Of a DNA stretch of 64,000 nucleotides, positions 24,063 to 34,860 are shown one piece after another. Positions within the stretch are counted from its first letter, which is position 1. Every line of letters begins with the position of its first letter. The notes beneath the pieces were generated by a model. The model had not been told where the DNA came from. It was given only the letters and a program-made list of their open reading frames with translations, and did no database searches. The stretch comes from Bacillus alkalicellulosilyticus (GTDB lineage Bacteria > Bacillota > Bacilli > Bacillales > Bacillaceae_F). The position numbers and the translations under genes were made by a program. The stretch covers positions 2,822,068 to 2,886,067 of the forward strand of contig NZ_KV917381.1 in assembly GCF_002019795.1 (NCBI RefSeq). Reading direction: 5' to 3'.

Positions 24063-25280
24063 TTACCTCCTTTTCAAAGGTTGGGCTTTATGATAAGTAA
24101 TGGTTTTCCAAATCCACTCCATTGGACCAAAACGAAAGTATTTAAGCCAATAGAAGCTGACAATCACTTGTAATGCGTAAATGATGAATGCTAACAAGAT
24201 TCCAAGTGCTGGGCCAATTTTTGCAAAATATCCAAAACCATATCCATAAAAGATTGTGACACAAATGAAAGATTGAAACAAGTAATTCGATAATGCCATC
24301 TTGCCAGGATAACTAAACACGTTCAGAAACATCTTTCCTTTATAATAAAGCAGGACAATACTAGTCATATAAAAAATGCATAATGCAAGGCCAAAAATAG
24401 CTGCTAAAATGAAATCTAATCCGATTACAAGTGCATTGGACATTCCTATCCAATTCCCTTTAACAACAAGGAAAAACGGACAAAGGATTAATGAAAGTAG
24501 TAAACTCTTATTCCAAACCGCCTTCACCCAAGGAAGGTGTTGGTCGATTTGATAAAGATTAATCGTTTTTGTTGCATAATAACCAAACAAAAACAAAGGG
24601 AGAATCGAAGGTACAATAAAAAACAAATTTCCAAGGACAGTTGGGATTTCTATGGATAATCGATAAGAGAGAATTTCTGAATAGCTACCTGTTTGAAAAA
24701 CAGATAGCGCTGACGCAATTTCTTCAGAACTGTATAATTCCTCACCCAACATCTCCAGCATGGCAACAGAAGCCATCGTCAAAAGACCTATAAGAATATG
24801 GCTAATGAAAAACAGCCAAAACGCCCACTTGAGTATCGTTTTTGGTTGAGCATTAATAAATAATAGTAAAAAAAATCCCGTCAAAGCATAACCAAGCAAA
24901 ATATCACCAGACCAAATAAAAAAAACATGAATAATACCAAATAAAGCAAGAATGAATAACCGTTTTGCAAAAAAATTATTAGCTGGCCCACCTTTAGCAA
25001 CGATTCTTTCAATAAAAACAGCAAATCCAATTCCAAATAAAATAGAAAACATCGGATAAAACTTTCCTACTACAAAAATATCTAATATCCACTGGCTCAC
25101 TACATTAGGAGTGGACGTCCATAACTGCCCCTCTTGCCCAGTACCCATTACCATAAAAAGTGGCTCATGATAATATAGTAAGTTGGCTAGTAAAATGCCA
25201 AATAACGCGAGTCCTCTTATAATGTCTAATGGCACAATTCGTTCCTGCAACGGAATCGGTTCTAACTCTGATTGATTCAT
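24063..25280 (-). CDS. DUF418/YeiB-family membrane protein
   Basis: A 405-residue protein with about ten membrane segments. The opening RIVPLDIIRGLALFGILLANLL and the late KMALSNYLFQSF are typical of DUF418/YeiB, which is related in fold to acyltransferase-like membrane proteins. The function is unknown. Its last codons AAA-AGG-AGG-TAA double as the ribosome site of the HesB-like gene, so the two are one operon. Start: ATG with AGGAGGAAC upstream. Confidence 0.9.
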   Translation of the reverse strand: MNQSELEPIPLQERIVPLDIIRGLALFGILLANLLYYHEPLFMVMGTGQEGQLWTSTPNVVSQWILDIFVVGKFYPMFSILFGIGFAVFIERIVAKGGPANNFFAKRLFILALFGIIHVFFIWSGDILLGYALTGFFLLLFINAQPKTILKWAFWLFFISHILIGLLTMASVAMLEMLGEELYSSEEIASALSVFQTGSYSEILSYRLSIEIPTVLGNLFFIVPSILPLFLFGYYATKTINLYQIDQHLPWVKAVWNKSLLLSLILCPFFLVVKGNWIGMSNALVIGLDFILAAIFGLALCIFYMTSIVLLYYKGKMFLNVFSYPGKMALSNYLFQSFICVTIFYGYGFGYFAKIGPALGILLAFIIYALQVIVSFYWLKYFRFGPMEWIWKTITYHKAQPLKRR

Positions 25281-25347
25281 AGGTTGTTCCTCCTTTTATT
25301 TCTTCCACTTTCCATATTATACATGATTCCCCTTGTATATTATGCGA

Positions 25348-25386
25348 TTTTTTAAACTTAATCCGATGTAAATTAAGTTTAAAAAA
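25348..25386. repeat. Perfect AT-rich inverted repeat, 15-bp arms
   Basis: TTTTTTAAACTTAAT and ATTAAGTTTAAAAAA are exact complements separated by 9 bp. It lies upstream of the DUF418 gene and beyond the end of hemAT. It may be a terminator-like or protein-binding structure. Confidence 0.5.
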
Positions 25387-25392
25387 TGCAAG

Positions 25393-25441
25393 AAAAGAGA
25401 ATCTAACTAGAAGTTTAAACACTCCTTGTAGATCCTCTTCT
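25393..25441 (-). terminator. Possible terminator of hemAT
   Basis: On the minus strand AAGAGGATCTA pairs with TAGATTCTCTT (one mismatch) and is followed by TTCTT. The loop is long. Confidence 0.4.
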
Positions 25442-25453
25442 CCAGTATTTTAT

Positions 25454-26758
25454 CTAGTTCAACGAAGTCGTAATCGTCGTTAGTTCATCAGAAGCAATAG
25501 CCACCTGCTCAGCTGCTTTACTGATATCTGTAAATATTTCAGTTAATTCATTCATCTCATTTGTAATATGAACGTTTTGCCCTTTCATCTCACTCAAAAT
25601 GGAAAGGATCTCTATAAAAAAGAGGGTTGTTTGACTAGACTCACTAGCTCCCTTTTGAATTTCTTCGCTATTCTCAAGAATTGAGTTTGTCATTGTATCT
25701 GTGTATCGATTAATCTCACTAATTAAACCTGACACTTCAGATACAGCTTCTTTCGTATTTTCGGCCAACTTTCTTACTTCTCCAGCAACAACTGCAAATC
25801 CCTTTCCATGTTCACCCGCACGGGCCGCCTCAATAGCTGCATTTAATGCAAGAAGGTTTGTTTGCTCTGCAATCGTTGTTACTAGGTTTGAGATGTCCTC
25901 AATTTTTTTGGTTGTAGAAACGAGCTCTTTCATTTCTGAAGTCATCATATTCATTCGCTCTTGAGTTTCCAACATTATCGTTTCTAATTGTTCTAATCGT
26001 TGTTTTCCTTCGAGTGACTTCGATTCAGCTTTAATGGCTTGCTCAGAACTTATCTGGCTCACATTTGTGATCTCATCACATTTATTTGTTACTTCTACAA
26101 TTGCCGAACTAGTTTGTTCACTTATCGCCGCTAGTTCCTCTGAATTCTTCGTGACTTCAACAAAGACTCTTTCTTTGTTTGCCGTTTCTTCTAATAGTAA
26201 TCGTTGATTTTCTTTTTCATAGGCTTCTAACACTAATTGTTGTTCCAAATTAACAATTCTAGTTACAGCAGTAACGGCTAATTTAAAATCTTCCTTTGTT
26301 TCAGTAAAAGAATCTATGATATCGATAAAAGATAATAATAAATCTTGAAACGCTCCCATATACCATTTTGGTTGTAATCCAATCCTAACGTGAACATGGG
26401 CAATCTTATTTCTTTGCTGAATATACTGTTCATTTACGTGTCCAGAAAACATCTCAAAAATATGCTGATGTAGCGTCTTCTTTAATCGATTTACTGTACT
26501 ATTGTCATTAATAATGGCCATCAATGAAGGTTCATGCAAGAGATTATCATAAAACCTAGTTACGATTACACCCAAATTCTTCTCCACTTCTGGTTGTAAC
26601 TTCTTCAGAATTGCTAAGTCATCTCTTGTTAATCCTAGTAATTTTAATTGATTATATAAATCGCTATCATTATCGATAGTAATGGATACTTGTTCTAATT
26701 CCTTCTCAAGACTTGAAAAAAGGAGTTTCTTTTTTTCCTTTTTAAAATTTAAAAGCAT
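25454..26758 (-). CDS. hemAT: HemAT aerotaxis transducer (globin-coupled chemoreceptor)
   Basis: A 434-residue soluble receptor. Residues about 30-185 are a globin-type sensor; the proximal haem His lies in [20 protein letters not shown]. The C-terminal half is an MCP signalling domain with the conserved hairpin [20 protein letters not shown] and [12 protein letters not shown]. There are no membrane segments, as in B. subtilis HemAT, which binds O2 and signals through CheA/CheW. The ATG at 26758 has AAGGGGTG upstream; the GTG three codons before overlaps it. Confidence 0.95.
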   Translation of the reverse strand: MLLNFKKEKKKLLFSSLEKELEQVSITIDNDSDLYNQLKLLGLTRDDLAILKKLQPEVEKNLGVIVTRFYDNLLHEPSLMAIINDNSTVNRLKKTLHQHIFEMFSGHVNEQYIQQRNKIAHVHVRIGLQPKWYMGAFQDLLLSFIDIIDSFTETKEDFKLAVTAVTRIVNLEQQLVLEAYEKENQRLLLEETANKERVFVEVTKNSEELAAISEQTSSAIVEVTNKCDEITNVSQISSEQAIKAESKSLEGKQRLEQLETIMLETQERMNMMTSEMKELVSTTKKIEDISNLVTTIAEQTNLLALNAAIEAARAGEHGKGFAVVAGEVRKLAENTKEAVSEVSGLISEINRYTDTMTNSILENSEEIQKGASESSQTTLFFIEILSILSEMKGQNVHITNEMNELTEIFTDISKAAEQVAIASDELTTITTSLN

Positions 26759-26845
26759 AGAATACACCCCTTATAAAACTTTTATATACAAACATACATA
26801 CAGGATCATATCACTAGTTCTTAAGTAGCGCAATTGTTATATTAC

Positions 26846-26893
26846 AATAAAAAAGAGAGCACCTCATATTTTTTCATTTTTATGAAGTGCTCC
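26846..26893 (-). terminator. Terminator of the cellulase operon
   Basis: GAGCACCTCAT pairs with ATGAAGTGCTC (one mismatch) and is followed on the minus strand by TTTTTTA. Confidence 0.8.
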
Positions 26894-26917
26894 CTTACTT
26901 TGTTATATCATTTTCTT

Positions 26918-28675
26918 TTACGGCTCTATCCCGTAAATCAAAGTCCCATTTTGATACAATGTTACTCGATTCCAATTAGAAAATCCTGTTTTTGTTGGGT
27001 CGAAAGAGTAATCATTACTTTCATTGAAGTTACTCCAATTGTTTTTATTAATTCTCGTTTGTATTTCCCCACTATAACCTCCAGCTGAAATGGTGCCCCC
27101 GGTGAATTTAATTTCGATATAATGATCTGCACCTGCTTTAGCTGAACCCATTTTTACAAAGGACCCTTGAATATTCGAACATCCTATCTGAGCCCAATCA
27201 CAAGTGAAGGTCTGTGGTTGCTCTCCGTCAATTGTATACCAATAACGAATCGTTAAATCACTCATGTTAATGGCTGAGGATCCATTATTAACAATCCGGA
27301 AATGAGGCTTCATTTGGTTATCTGTAGCATTTGTGTCAGCCGCACGGTATTGAATTACCAAATTCCCACTTGATGGAGGTGTAGGTGAACCTGTTGGCGT
27401 CGCACTTACTTGTGTTGAATTACTACTTTCACCCGCACTGTTGACGGCTGTCACGACGTAATAGTATGTCGTACCGTTTGTTAATGCTGTATTCGTAAAT
27501 GTTGGAGTTGTCAAGCCAGTTGCTACCGTTGTATAACTGCCACTAGTCGCAGAAGTACGCCGTTTTACATTATAACTTGTTGCGCCACTTACCGCATTCC
27601 AAGATAAATTGACTTGAGCATTCCCAGCTATTGCTGTTACTCCTGTTGGGGCTGATGGAACAGTTGGTGGTGGAGTTATTGTTCCACTTCCTCTAATTTG
27701 GTCTCGAACAAAATTACCTGATGCACTTAATTGGCCAGTTGTCCAACCACCTCGAGTGCTTGCTCCTGGTAAAAGTGCAGCAGAGGCCTCTGCTTTATCA
27801 GCCAAGGACCAGTTGGCCCAACTTAACTTGCGACTGTCCATAAAATCTGTCCATTGTTTCGCTTGAGTAAGATAAGGACCTCCATTTCCTGAAGCATCAC
27901 TTGTACCCCACTCTGAAACGAATATGGCAGCTCCTTTGTTCATTGCATAGTCAATACGGTCTCGTAAAAACTGACCATGTGTTCCCGCATAGAAATGAAG
28001 AGCGTACATGATATTACTGTAGTTTAACGGATTATCAGCCGCATGATGAATATCCTGGCTCCAAGTTCCCGTTCCAACAATGATAATATTATCAGGGTCA
28101 ATCGCACGAATCACTGGGATGACTTCCTCAGCGTACGGCTTGATGCTATTGTTCCACGTTACATTACTACCGTTTGGCTCATTTGCAATCTCATAAATGA
28201 CATTTGGATAGTGGCCATATAATGTTGCCATTTCTCTAAAGAATTCTTTTGACTGTTGTTTGTACATATTCGGGTCATTATCCGATAAAATATGCCAATC
28301 GATAATGACATAGATTCCTAGGTCAATTGCCGCTTCAACGGCTTCTTTTACTTTTTCCTTAACGGAAGGATTAGAAATATATCCACCAGAACTAGTGTAC
28401 ATTGCTGCTCGGAATACATTGATTCCCCAATCATCTCGTAACCATTTGATACTATCTTTATTGACGTAGCCACCATACCATTGAAGCCCATGTGAACTCA
28501 TCCCTTTTAATTGGATCGGTTGACCGGATTGACTTACAAGTTGGTTTCCTGACACTTTGATTTGTCCATATTGAGCGACACCTGGCAATGCATGAACAGT
28601 AGTGGGTGGGATAATTCCTAAGGAAATAAATAGTAGAATAAAAGCTAAACTGAGGGAAGCTATTTTCTTACCCAT
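26918..28675 (-). CDS. Secreted GH5 endoglucanase with Fn3 and CBM3
   Basis: A 585-residue secreted cellulase. Signal peptide about 1-29; GH5 catalytic domain about 35-328 with acid/base Glu166 in YEIANEP and nucleophile Glu255 in VSEWGTS, as in Bacillus Cel5A (GH5_2); fibronectin III linker about 340-428; CBM3 about 437-585. It cuts internal beta-1,4 bonds of cellulose. It lies 127 bp downstream of the GH6 gene, on the same strand, and its Fn3 and CBM3 are near copies of those in GH6. A partial hairpin separates the genes. Confidence 0.95.
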   Translation of the reverse strand: MGKKIASLSLAFILLFISLGIIPPTTVHALPGVAQYGQIKVSGNQLVSQSGQPIQLKGMSSHGLQWYGGYVNKDSIKWLRDDWGINVFRAAMYTSSGGYISNPSVKEKVKEAVEAAIDLGIYVIIDWHILSDNDPNMYKQQSKEFFREMATLYGHYPNVIYEIANEPNGSNVTWNNSIKPYAEEVIPVIRAIDPDNIIIVGTGTWSQDIHHAADNPLNYSNIMYALHFYAGTHGQFLRDRIDYAMNKGAAIFVSEWGTSDASGNGGPYLTQAKQWTDFMDSRKLSWANWSLADKAEASAALLPGASTRGGWTTGQLSASGNFVRDQIRGSGTITPPPTVPSAPTGVTAIAGNAQVNLSWNAVSGATSYNVKRRTSATSGSYTTVATGLTTPTFTNTALTNGTTYYYVVTAVNSAGESSNSTQVSATPTGSPTPPSSGNLVIQYRAADTNATDNQMKPHFRIVNNGSSAINMSDLTIRYWYTIDGEQPQTFTCDWAQIGCSNIQGSFVKMGSAKAGADHYIEIKFTGGTISAGGYSGEIQTRINKNNWSNFNESNDYSFDPTKTGFSNWNRVTLYQNGTLIYGIEP

Positions 28676-28757
28676 AATACATGACCTCCAATATTTGATT
28701 TTTTACTCTTCGTCACATTTGAAATTCCCTCAAGGCGATAATATTTTCTACTATAAT

Positions 28758-28787
28758 ACTCCTAGCCTAAAAAAGAAGGCCAGGAGT
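28758..28787 (-). terminator. Hairpin between the two cellulase genes
   Basis: ACTCCT and CCT pair with AGG and AGGAGT around an A-rich loop. No strong T-run follows, so it may be a processing or weak termination site. Confidence 0.4.
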
Positions 28788-28802
28788 ACATTTGGTATCG
28801 AT

Positions 28803-31247
28803 TTACGGTTCGATACCGTAAATTAATGTTCCGTTTTGGTATAACGTGACTCGGTCCCAATTGGCAAATGATGTTTTCGTGCCATCAAACGAATAATCAT
28901 TGTTTTCGTTGTAATTACTCCAATTGTTTTTATTAATTCTAGCTTGAATTTCTCCTGTGTTGCCTCCAGCCGAAATGCTTCCACCTGTAAACTTAATTTC
29001 GATATAATGGTCAGCACCAGTTTTTGGTGTCGCCATTTTTACAAATGAGCCTTGGATGTTAGAGCAACCAATTTGTGACCAATCACAATTAAATGTCTGT
29101 GGTTGCTCTCCATCAATTGTATAGTAATAACGAAGTGTTAGATCGCTTAAATTAACTGCAGTTGTTCCATTATTGACAATGCGGAAATGCGGTTTGATTT
29201 GATTACCCGTTGCATTTCTATCTGCATCACGATACTGGACTACAAGATTTCCAGTCGGTGTTGTTGGCGGTGCTGTCGGAGTTGCACTGACTTGGGATGA
29301 ATTCGCACTTTCTCCGGCACTATTTACTGCGGTTACAACGTAATAATACGTCGTTCCGTTTGTTAAACTTGTATTGGTGTAGCTTGTGGATGTTAACCCT
29401 GTTGCTACTGTTGTTAACGCGCCTGTTGGTGATGTTCTTCGTTTTACCGTATAGCTTGTTGCTCCACTCACCGCATTCCACGATAAGCTGACTTGTTCAT
29501 TTCCGGCAGTTGCTGTTACTCCTGTTGGTGCTGCTGGTACATTTTGTTGTGGTGCTGATGGTGTTGCACTGACTTGCGTTGAGTTTACACTTTCTCCTGC
29601 GCTATTCACTGCGGTTACAACGTAATAATACGTCGTTCCGTTTGTTAAGCTTGTATTTGTGAAACTTGTTGAAGTTAATCCGGTCGCAACTGTCGTTAAC
29701 GACCCTGTTGGAGACGTTCTTCGTTTTACCGTATAGCTTGTTGCTCCACTTACCGCATCCCACGTTAAGCTGACTTGTGCATTTCCGGCAGTTGCCGTTA
29801 CTCCTGTCGGTGCAGAAGGTACTGTAGGTCCTGGAGGAGTGCCACTCGTTGGGATTGCAGGATATGCATTTTGCACGAGCATCACAAACTGTTCATGGAA
29901 CCAGTGACCCGCTAATGGAGCGTCAGGCATTGCACCTGTCATAACACCTAGACTTGATCGATGAGTTGGGTCACAGTTAGGGTCAGCATTTTTCCCTTCG
30001 TCATTTGGAATATACTCACTGGCACCATCCGACTCTCCCGGTGGCTTGACCCATACAAATGCATCAATGTAAGAACCTTCATAACCAGCTGGAGCTGCTT
30101 CCGGCGCAAATCCCATTCCAGCGCCATCTACATTGCACCATAATCCACGGTGTGCACGACGGTCAATTCGACTCTCATTTACATACGTATTTAAATTTGA
30201 TGAAGTCGAAACAGCAGAAGGTCGACTTTCTCCACCCCATCCATTACGAGAAGTATCGACTAGGAATCCGATACTTGAAGGAAAACCTGCTTGAACAAAT
30301 CTACGGTGTAATGCAGCTGTAAAATCAGCCTCATCTAACATTGGATTCCATTCATAAAAGCTCGAGCTTCTGATTGGCTGTCCACCAATATTCAAGTCTG
30401 AATTTGGTAAGAATGGTTCTGCAACCGGTGTGTAGTTTGATGTATTCGTAATGAAACCACTCACACTATCGAATCCTTTAGACGTTCTTTTAACGACGTC
30501 AGCATAAAGCTGAACGACACCTTGAATGTTGTTATCCCAACCTAACCATCCGGCATGAGCAATGTCCATATAGTTATAAACATTTGGAATTTTTGAAAGC
30601 TCTTCTAATGCATATACAGCAGCATCTTCATAAACTCCAGTTGATTTTGCTTGTGCACATTCTGGTACATTTAAATTTGTTACAAGGTTTGGTAGACCAT
30701 CCACCTCAATAACAGTTACAATTCTAAGATCTCTAAACTTAGATTTAGATAACACCTCTGTAATCTCATCAATATATTCCGTCTTATATCGTTGAAGACC
30801 AGCTTGCGTCATTGGTAATTCACCATTTGATGCTAACGCTGCGCAATCACGACCAGGAAAATTATAGACAACGATTGTAACTGTCATTGGTGTAGTGCCT
30901 TGTTTTTGTTGAAGAGCTAAATCAAGATGATCTTCTAAGCTTTTTCTGCCACTATTGACTTCACCGCCATGAATAGCAGCAATTCTATCTAACCAAACGG
31001 CAGTTGGATAGCTTTTAATTGTTTCCATTTTTGCACGTAACGTTGGATCGGATGTTCGTGCGATCGAAGTGTCTATCAAGTCAGCATAATCTGGGTTAAT
31101 ATAAGCGGTTGCCCCGACAAAAGGATTATCCACTCGAGTTTCAGCTGCGAATGATGGTGCAACTAAGTTACTTAAAATAAACGACATGAGAAGCGTTATA
31201 ACGATAAAAGAAAGACTCGTTTTCTTTAACGTTTTTTTATTCCTCAA
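28803..31247 (-). CDS. Secreted GH6 cellobiohydrolase-like cellulase with two Fn3 and CBM3
   Basis: An 814-residue secreted enzyme. Signal peptide about 1-34; GH6 domain about 36-460; two almost identical Fn3 domains about 480-655; CBM3 about 665-814. GH6 motifs are clear: [14 protein letters not shown] with Asp134, [14 protein letters not shown] with Asp183 (the catalytic acid), [11 protein letters not shown], and [10 protein letters not shown]. It should release cellobiose from chain ends, acting with the GH5 enzyme. GH6 is common in Actinobacteria and fungi and less common in Bacillus-type bacteria. The leader upstream is long (see 31248-32199). Confidence 0.95.
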   Translation of the reverse strand: MRNKKTLKKTSLSFIVITLLMSFILSNLVAPSFAAETRVDNPFVGATAYINPDYADLIDTSIARTSDPTLRAKMETIKSYPTAVWLDRIAAIHGGEVNSGRKSLEDHLDLALQQKQGTTPMTVTIVVYNFPGRDCAALASNGELPMTQAGLQRYKTEYIDEITEVLSKSKFRDLRIVTVIEVDGLPNLVTNLNVPECAQAKSTGVYEDAAVYALEELSKIPNVYNYMDIAHAGWLGWDNNIQGVVQLYADVVKRTSKGFDSVSGFITNTSNYTPVAEPFLPNSDLNIGGQPIRSSSFYEWNPMLDEADFTAALHRRFVQAGFPSSIGFLVDTSRNGWGGESRPSAVSTSSNLNTYVNESRIDRRAHRGLWCNVDGAGMGFAPEAAPAGYEGSYIDAFVWVKPPGESDGASEYIPNDEGKNADPNCDPTHRSSLGVMTGAMPDAPLAGHWFHEQFVMLVQNAYPAIPTSGTPPGPTVPSAPTGVTATAGNAQVSLTWDAVSGATSYTVKRRTSPTGSLTTVATGLTSTSFTNTSLTNGTTYYYVVTAVNSAGESVNSTQVSATPSAPQQNVPAAPTGVTATAGNEQVSLSWNAVSGATSYTVKRRTSPTGALTTVATGLTSTSYTNTSLTNGTTYYYVVTAVNSAGESANSSQVSATPTAPPTTPTGNLVVQYRDADRNATGNQIKPHFRIVNNGTTAVNLSDLTLRYYYTIDGEQPQTFNCDWSQIGCSNIQGSFVKMATPKTGADHYIEIKFTGGSISAGGNTGEIQARINKNNWSNYNENNDYSFDGTKTSFANWDRVTLYQNGTLIYGIEP

Positions 31248-32199
31248 TGGTTTTACACATCCTTTTCATTTTTTTATTAGGTTAGCCTACCAGCTTCTAG
31301 TACTCTCAGGTTTTCGGTTCTAATCCAATTATCTCGAAAGGAAACAAATGAAAAACTAGTAAAACAATACAAGATTGAATACGCTTACTTTTTATGTCAT
31401 ACCTACTTGCTTTGTTACTTTTGCTTAGCAATCCTCTGGAATCACATAAACAACACCTCCTTTCATATTTTATTGTCTATCATAAAGTAAAGGAAAACTA
31501 TCATTGAGTAATCTACTGAGTGAGTATAAGTGAAGCGAAATAGATGGGAAGTAACCAAAGAAGTATGATAAATCGTCAAGATTCACATCCATGAAAATAT
31601 AGAGGAGGAAGGATGAGAATCTGAAAATAGAAAAACATGATTATTTATAAGAGCTTGTATTACGAGTCATATCATACCATGCTCGTATTTTTTCAGTACA
31701 TATGACTTTTGAATGAATTGTCTCCCCTTAATTTCTACATATCTCGAAAACAAAAACTGTCGATACTTTGCTCCAAAGTCCTACATTTGAATGGATTAAC
31801 TTACCAATATTTTCGACAGTATATAAATTGCTAAAACCAACAACCATGAACACTTCATAAAGTAAAAGAATCATTATATTGAACCTTTTTCTACTCTTTT
31901 TACAAACTCTCGATTACCTACTTCTTTCGACAGAAATATATAATTTTCAATGATATAGGTGGTAAAAAAAACAGCAGTATGTAAAAAAGTTCCAGAAACC
32001 AAATTTTATTGCTTGTATCCTATATAACCCAAAGCAAATGTAATCATTCCAACACATTTACCTATATGATATATTTTCTACCTAGGTATACTTTACTTAC
32101 TATTTAATAGAAAAAAATTTAAATATTGTGTATTTTTGTTAAAAAATAAGTTATAAATGGAATTTACGATTACATTGTTTCTGTAACAAATAGTAACAA
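31248..32199. other. 950-bp gene-free region upstream of the cellulases
   Basis: AT-rich with no convincing gene. On the minus strand a perfect AAAGGAGGTG stands at 31454-31463, but only a 13-codon frame (31425-31466) overlaps it. On the plus strand an AGGAGG before ATG near 31611 is followed at once by stops. ACTGTCGA and TCGACAGT near 31756-31830 are inverted, about 55 bp apart, like ends of a decayed element. The cellulase promoter must lie here. Confidence 0.45.
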
Positions 32200-32228
32200 G
32201 AAAAAAAGCTAGCACCTAGGTGCTAGCT
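32200..32228 (-). terminator. Terminator overlapping the end of the MFS gene
   Basis: AGCTAGCACCTAGGTGCTAGCT is a 22-bp perfect palindrome followed on the minus strand by TTTTTTC. The gene's stop codon is inside the stem. Confidence 0.85.
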
Positions 32229-33403
32229 CCGTTTCGTTCTATATCCTCATTTTCTACTAATCGATCCAGCCATTTTCGGTATCCTACTAGACAAACCACA
32301 CCGATAATAGAACTGATTCCCAAATATTGATATAACGGGCTATGTCCAAATGATTCTATCATCCATCCCCCGAACAACGAACCTATGATGCCAGACACTC
32401 CGAAAAAGACGGTAATGAAAAGAACATGCCCTGTAGCTTGTATTTCCTCTGGTACTAGTTTTGTTACAAAATGAAACGCGCAAATATAAAAGAGACCAAA
32501 TGTCACTCCGTGAAAAGCCTGAAATAACAGGATGTATCCTGGCTCTGTAATCGAAGCCATAAAAAACCATCTCATGCTATATAAAGCTGCAGCAATCGTA
32601 ATAAATGTAAGCGGGTGAAATCGTCGAAACCACCATGCACTCGTGGCTAGTATTATCGTTTCTGAGATAACCCCAACAAACCATGCTGAACCAATTAATG
32701 ATTCGTCTCCGCCCAGGCTTATAATATAAATCCCCAAGAAACTATCATTTGCTCGGTGGCTTATTGAAACAAGCATGATGATCGCTAGAAAGTACATTAA
32801 TTTCTTATTATTTTTCAATTGTAGTGCCGTAAACAAAGTAACTGGTTTATTTGTAGATTTAATGTCCTTTAAAGACAAAGCCGCAGCACATAGCAAAGCA
32901 GCTAAAATCCAATAAGGAACCATCACATACTGAATCCCATATTTCGAAAGGAAGAAACCGACGATTAAAGTGCAAATCCCAAAGCCTAATGAGCCCCACA
33001 TTCGCAACTGACCAAAACTAATGTTACGTTCGGCAGCCGTTTTTTGAGCTAAGCTATCCCCTAGCGCTGTTAATGGTGGGATAAATAAAAAAATCAAAAA
33101 CACACTTAGCATGAAGGCCCAAAATGTATTTACGCTAAAAACGATAAAGGATACGAGAACAGCCCCTGAAAGTGACCATAAAATCATTTTTTTATAGGAC
33201 TTATATTTGTCACTTAAAAAACCCCATATGGGTTGCGCAAATATCGTCGCAAAGGGGCCTACTGCTAAAAGCCAACCAATGTCTGTTTCACTTAAACCTT
33301 TATGTTGATAATAAACTGGCATATAACTCGCAAAAATCATTAAGTTTGCATACGCAAAAAACAAATAAATCATCAAAGGGCTAAGTATACGAAGCTCCTT
33401 CAT
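32216..33403 (-). CDS. MFS transporter, 3-phenylpropionate/nucleoside symporter-like
   Basis: A 395-residue protein with twelve membrane segments. PVYYQHKGLSETDIGWLLAVGPFATIFAQPIWGFLSDK is the A-loop region of the MFS_1_like/PPP family (HcaT-type), and LGYR-like basic loops follow. Members import aromatic acids or nucleosides by proton symport. The ATG at 33403 has AAGGGGG 7 bp upstream and is preferred to the frame start 30 bp earlier. The substrate is not known. Confidence 0.88.
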   Translation of the reverse strand: MKELRILSPLMIYLFFAYANLMIFASYMPVYYQHKGLSETDIGWLLAVGPFATIFAQPIWGFLSDKYKSYKKMILWSLSGAVLVSFIVFSVNTFWAFMLSVFLIFLFIPPLTALGDSLAQKTAAERNISFGQLRMWGSLGFGICTLIVGFFLSKYGIQYVMVPYWILAALLCAAALSLKDIKSTNKPVTLFTALQLKNNKKLMYFLAIIMLVSISHRANDSFLGIYIISLGGDESLIGSAWFVGVISETIILATSAWWFRRFHPLTFITIAAALYSMRWFFMASITEPGYILLFQAFHGVTFGLFYICAFHFVTKLVPEEIQATGHVLFITVFFGVSGIIGSLFGGWMIESFGHSPLYQYLGISSIIGVVCLVGYRKWLDRLVENEDIERNGAST

Positions 33404-33507
33404 TATGATGCCCCCTTTTATATAAACAAACATTTACTAATCATAACGTTTTTTCAGATTGTTGACCACTACTAAGATTAGGTGATAGGCCTACGTCGTT
33501 ATAGCCA

Positions 33508-33546
33508 TAAAAATAGCGTACCAACTCAATTTGAATTGCTACGCTC
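33508..33546 (-). terminator. Terminator of the ykuI-like gene
   Basis: AGCGTAGCAATTCAA pairs with TTGAGTTGGTACGCT and is followed on the minus strand by ATTTTTA. Confidence 0.75.
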
Positions 33547-33569
33547 TCTTAAAAACTTTTCGGTTTACA

Positions 33570-34784
33570 CTACAGTAACCCGTCCTGTTCATATAAATAG
33601 GAATAGGGGATATCAATAAATAAAAACAATCCATTTTCCATTGGGTAGGAAAACGTTCTAATCATTTCGTCTTTTTCAATATCTGTATATAAATCCGAAA
33701 GAATTCCTTTTTTCTCAAAATCCATTCTTACTATATTTTCAAGAAAATAAGGACGCCAACTCCAGTTTTTTTGGCGGCTCTCTTTTTCAAGCTTCCAAAT
33801 TCCTTCATCCGATTTCACAGCATTCGACGACTGCTGAAATCCATCTTGGTCACATAGATACACTCGGAAAGTCGTGTCAGTTAATGCTTTAGCAATTGAA
33901 ATCACCATCTCATCATATAGGTCATATGACTTGATTGATTTTAAGGTAAGCTTTAAAGACTGTGTAAGACTATCTGCTAATTGAAGTTGAGACTTTATTT
34001 TTTTTCGCTCATAATCAATAAAATGGTGAAATTCTTTTTTTATCGTACCCTTGCAAAATTCAACATCAACGAATGAATCTGTAGGTCTTCCTAAATAATA
34101 GCCTTGGTAATATCTTGCTCCATTTTTCCAAGCAAAATTTAATTTAGAATACGTATCAATGCCTTCAAACAACAAGGTAGCTCCTAGCTTTCTCGTTAAC
34201 ACCGATAGCGAATGAAGGACATCACGATAAAGCTCCGGAAATTTATCCCCCTCTAGAAAACCGACATTTACTTTTACAATGTTAGGATTAAGTTTCGCTA
34301 AACGTTCTAGGTTACTTGATGAAATCCCGACATTTCCAATCGCTATATTTACGCCTGTACTTTGGATGTACGTGATTAAATGCTTTATGTCTGAATAATT
34401 TGTGGCATAGTCACTTTCTTTTATCTCTAGAACAATCCTCTCCAAAGAAATCCCTTTCTTTTGATAAGAGAATAACTTATCCATTAAACGGTCCCCATCA
34501 TCCTTTACTAACGAGTGAATGTTTATATTTAGAAAAAGATAGAGTTCTGGATTCAATAATCCTTTTTCTAGTGCAAGAGTTTGAACATGATCATCAATTT
34601 CATCACGATACTCTTCTGGAATCGAATCATCATTAAAAAAAGATCCTAGACTTTGCGGGCCTTCTTCAGTATTCATCCGAGCAAAAACCTCGTATCCGAC
34701 AACAATTTGTTTATCTGCACTTATGATAGGCTGGTAAAAAGCACTTATTTGATTTTTATTTATAAGAACATCTAATGGATCCAT
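33570..34784 (-). CDS. ykuI: Degenerate EAL protein with PAS-like C-terminus, YkuI family
   Basis: A 404-residue protein: EAL-like domain about 1-245, then a YkuI_C PAS-like domain. The signature EAL is EVF, and the DDFGTG metal loop is replaced by IGNVGISSS. With key Asp and Glu ligands changed, phosphodiesterase activity is unlikely; a c-di-GMP-binding or protein-interaction role is more probable, as proposed for B. subtilis YkuI. Length and layout match YkuI. Start: ATG with GGAGGTG upstream. It is a single gene. Confidence 0.88.
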   Translation of the reverse strand: MDPLDVLINKNQISAFYQPIISADKQIVVGYEVFARMNTEEGPQSLGSFFNDDSIPEEYRDEIDDHVQTLALEKGLLNPELYLFLNINIHSLVKDDGDRLMDKLFSYQKKGISLERIVLEIKESDYATNYSDIKHLITYIQSTGVNIAIGNVGISSSNLERLAKLNPNIVKVNVGFLEGDKFPELYRDVLHSLSVLTRKLGATLLFEGIDTYSKLNFAWKNGARYYQGYYLGRPTDSFVDVEFCKGTIKKEFHHFIDYERKKIKSQLQLADSLTQSLKLTLKSIKSYDLYDEMVISIAKALTDTTFRVYLCDQDGFQQSSNAVKSDEGIWKLEKESRQKNWSWRPYFLENIVRMDFEKKGILSDLYTDIEKDEMIRTFSYPMENGLFLFIDIPYSYLYEQDGLL

Positions 34785-34860
34785 AAGGCACCTCCAACTT
34801 CTTTAACAAGGAAGACACCTCTATTATATCATAGCGTTAGAAATTAGTATCTTACTATCT

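Noticed and set aside
31605-31640. AGGAGG followed by ATG on the plus strand
   Set aside because: The frame stops after three codons; I treat it as a decayed start or chance.
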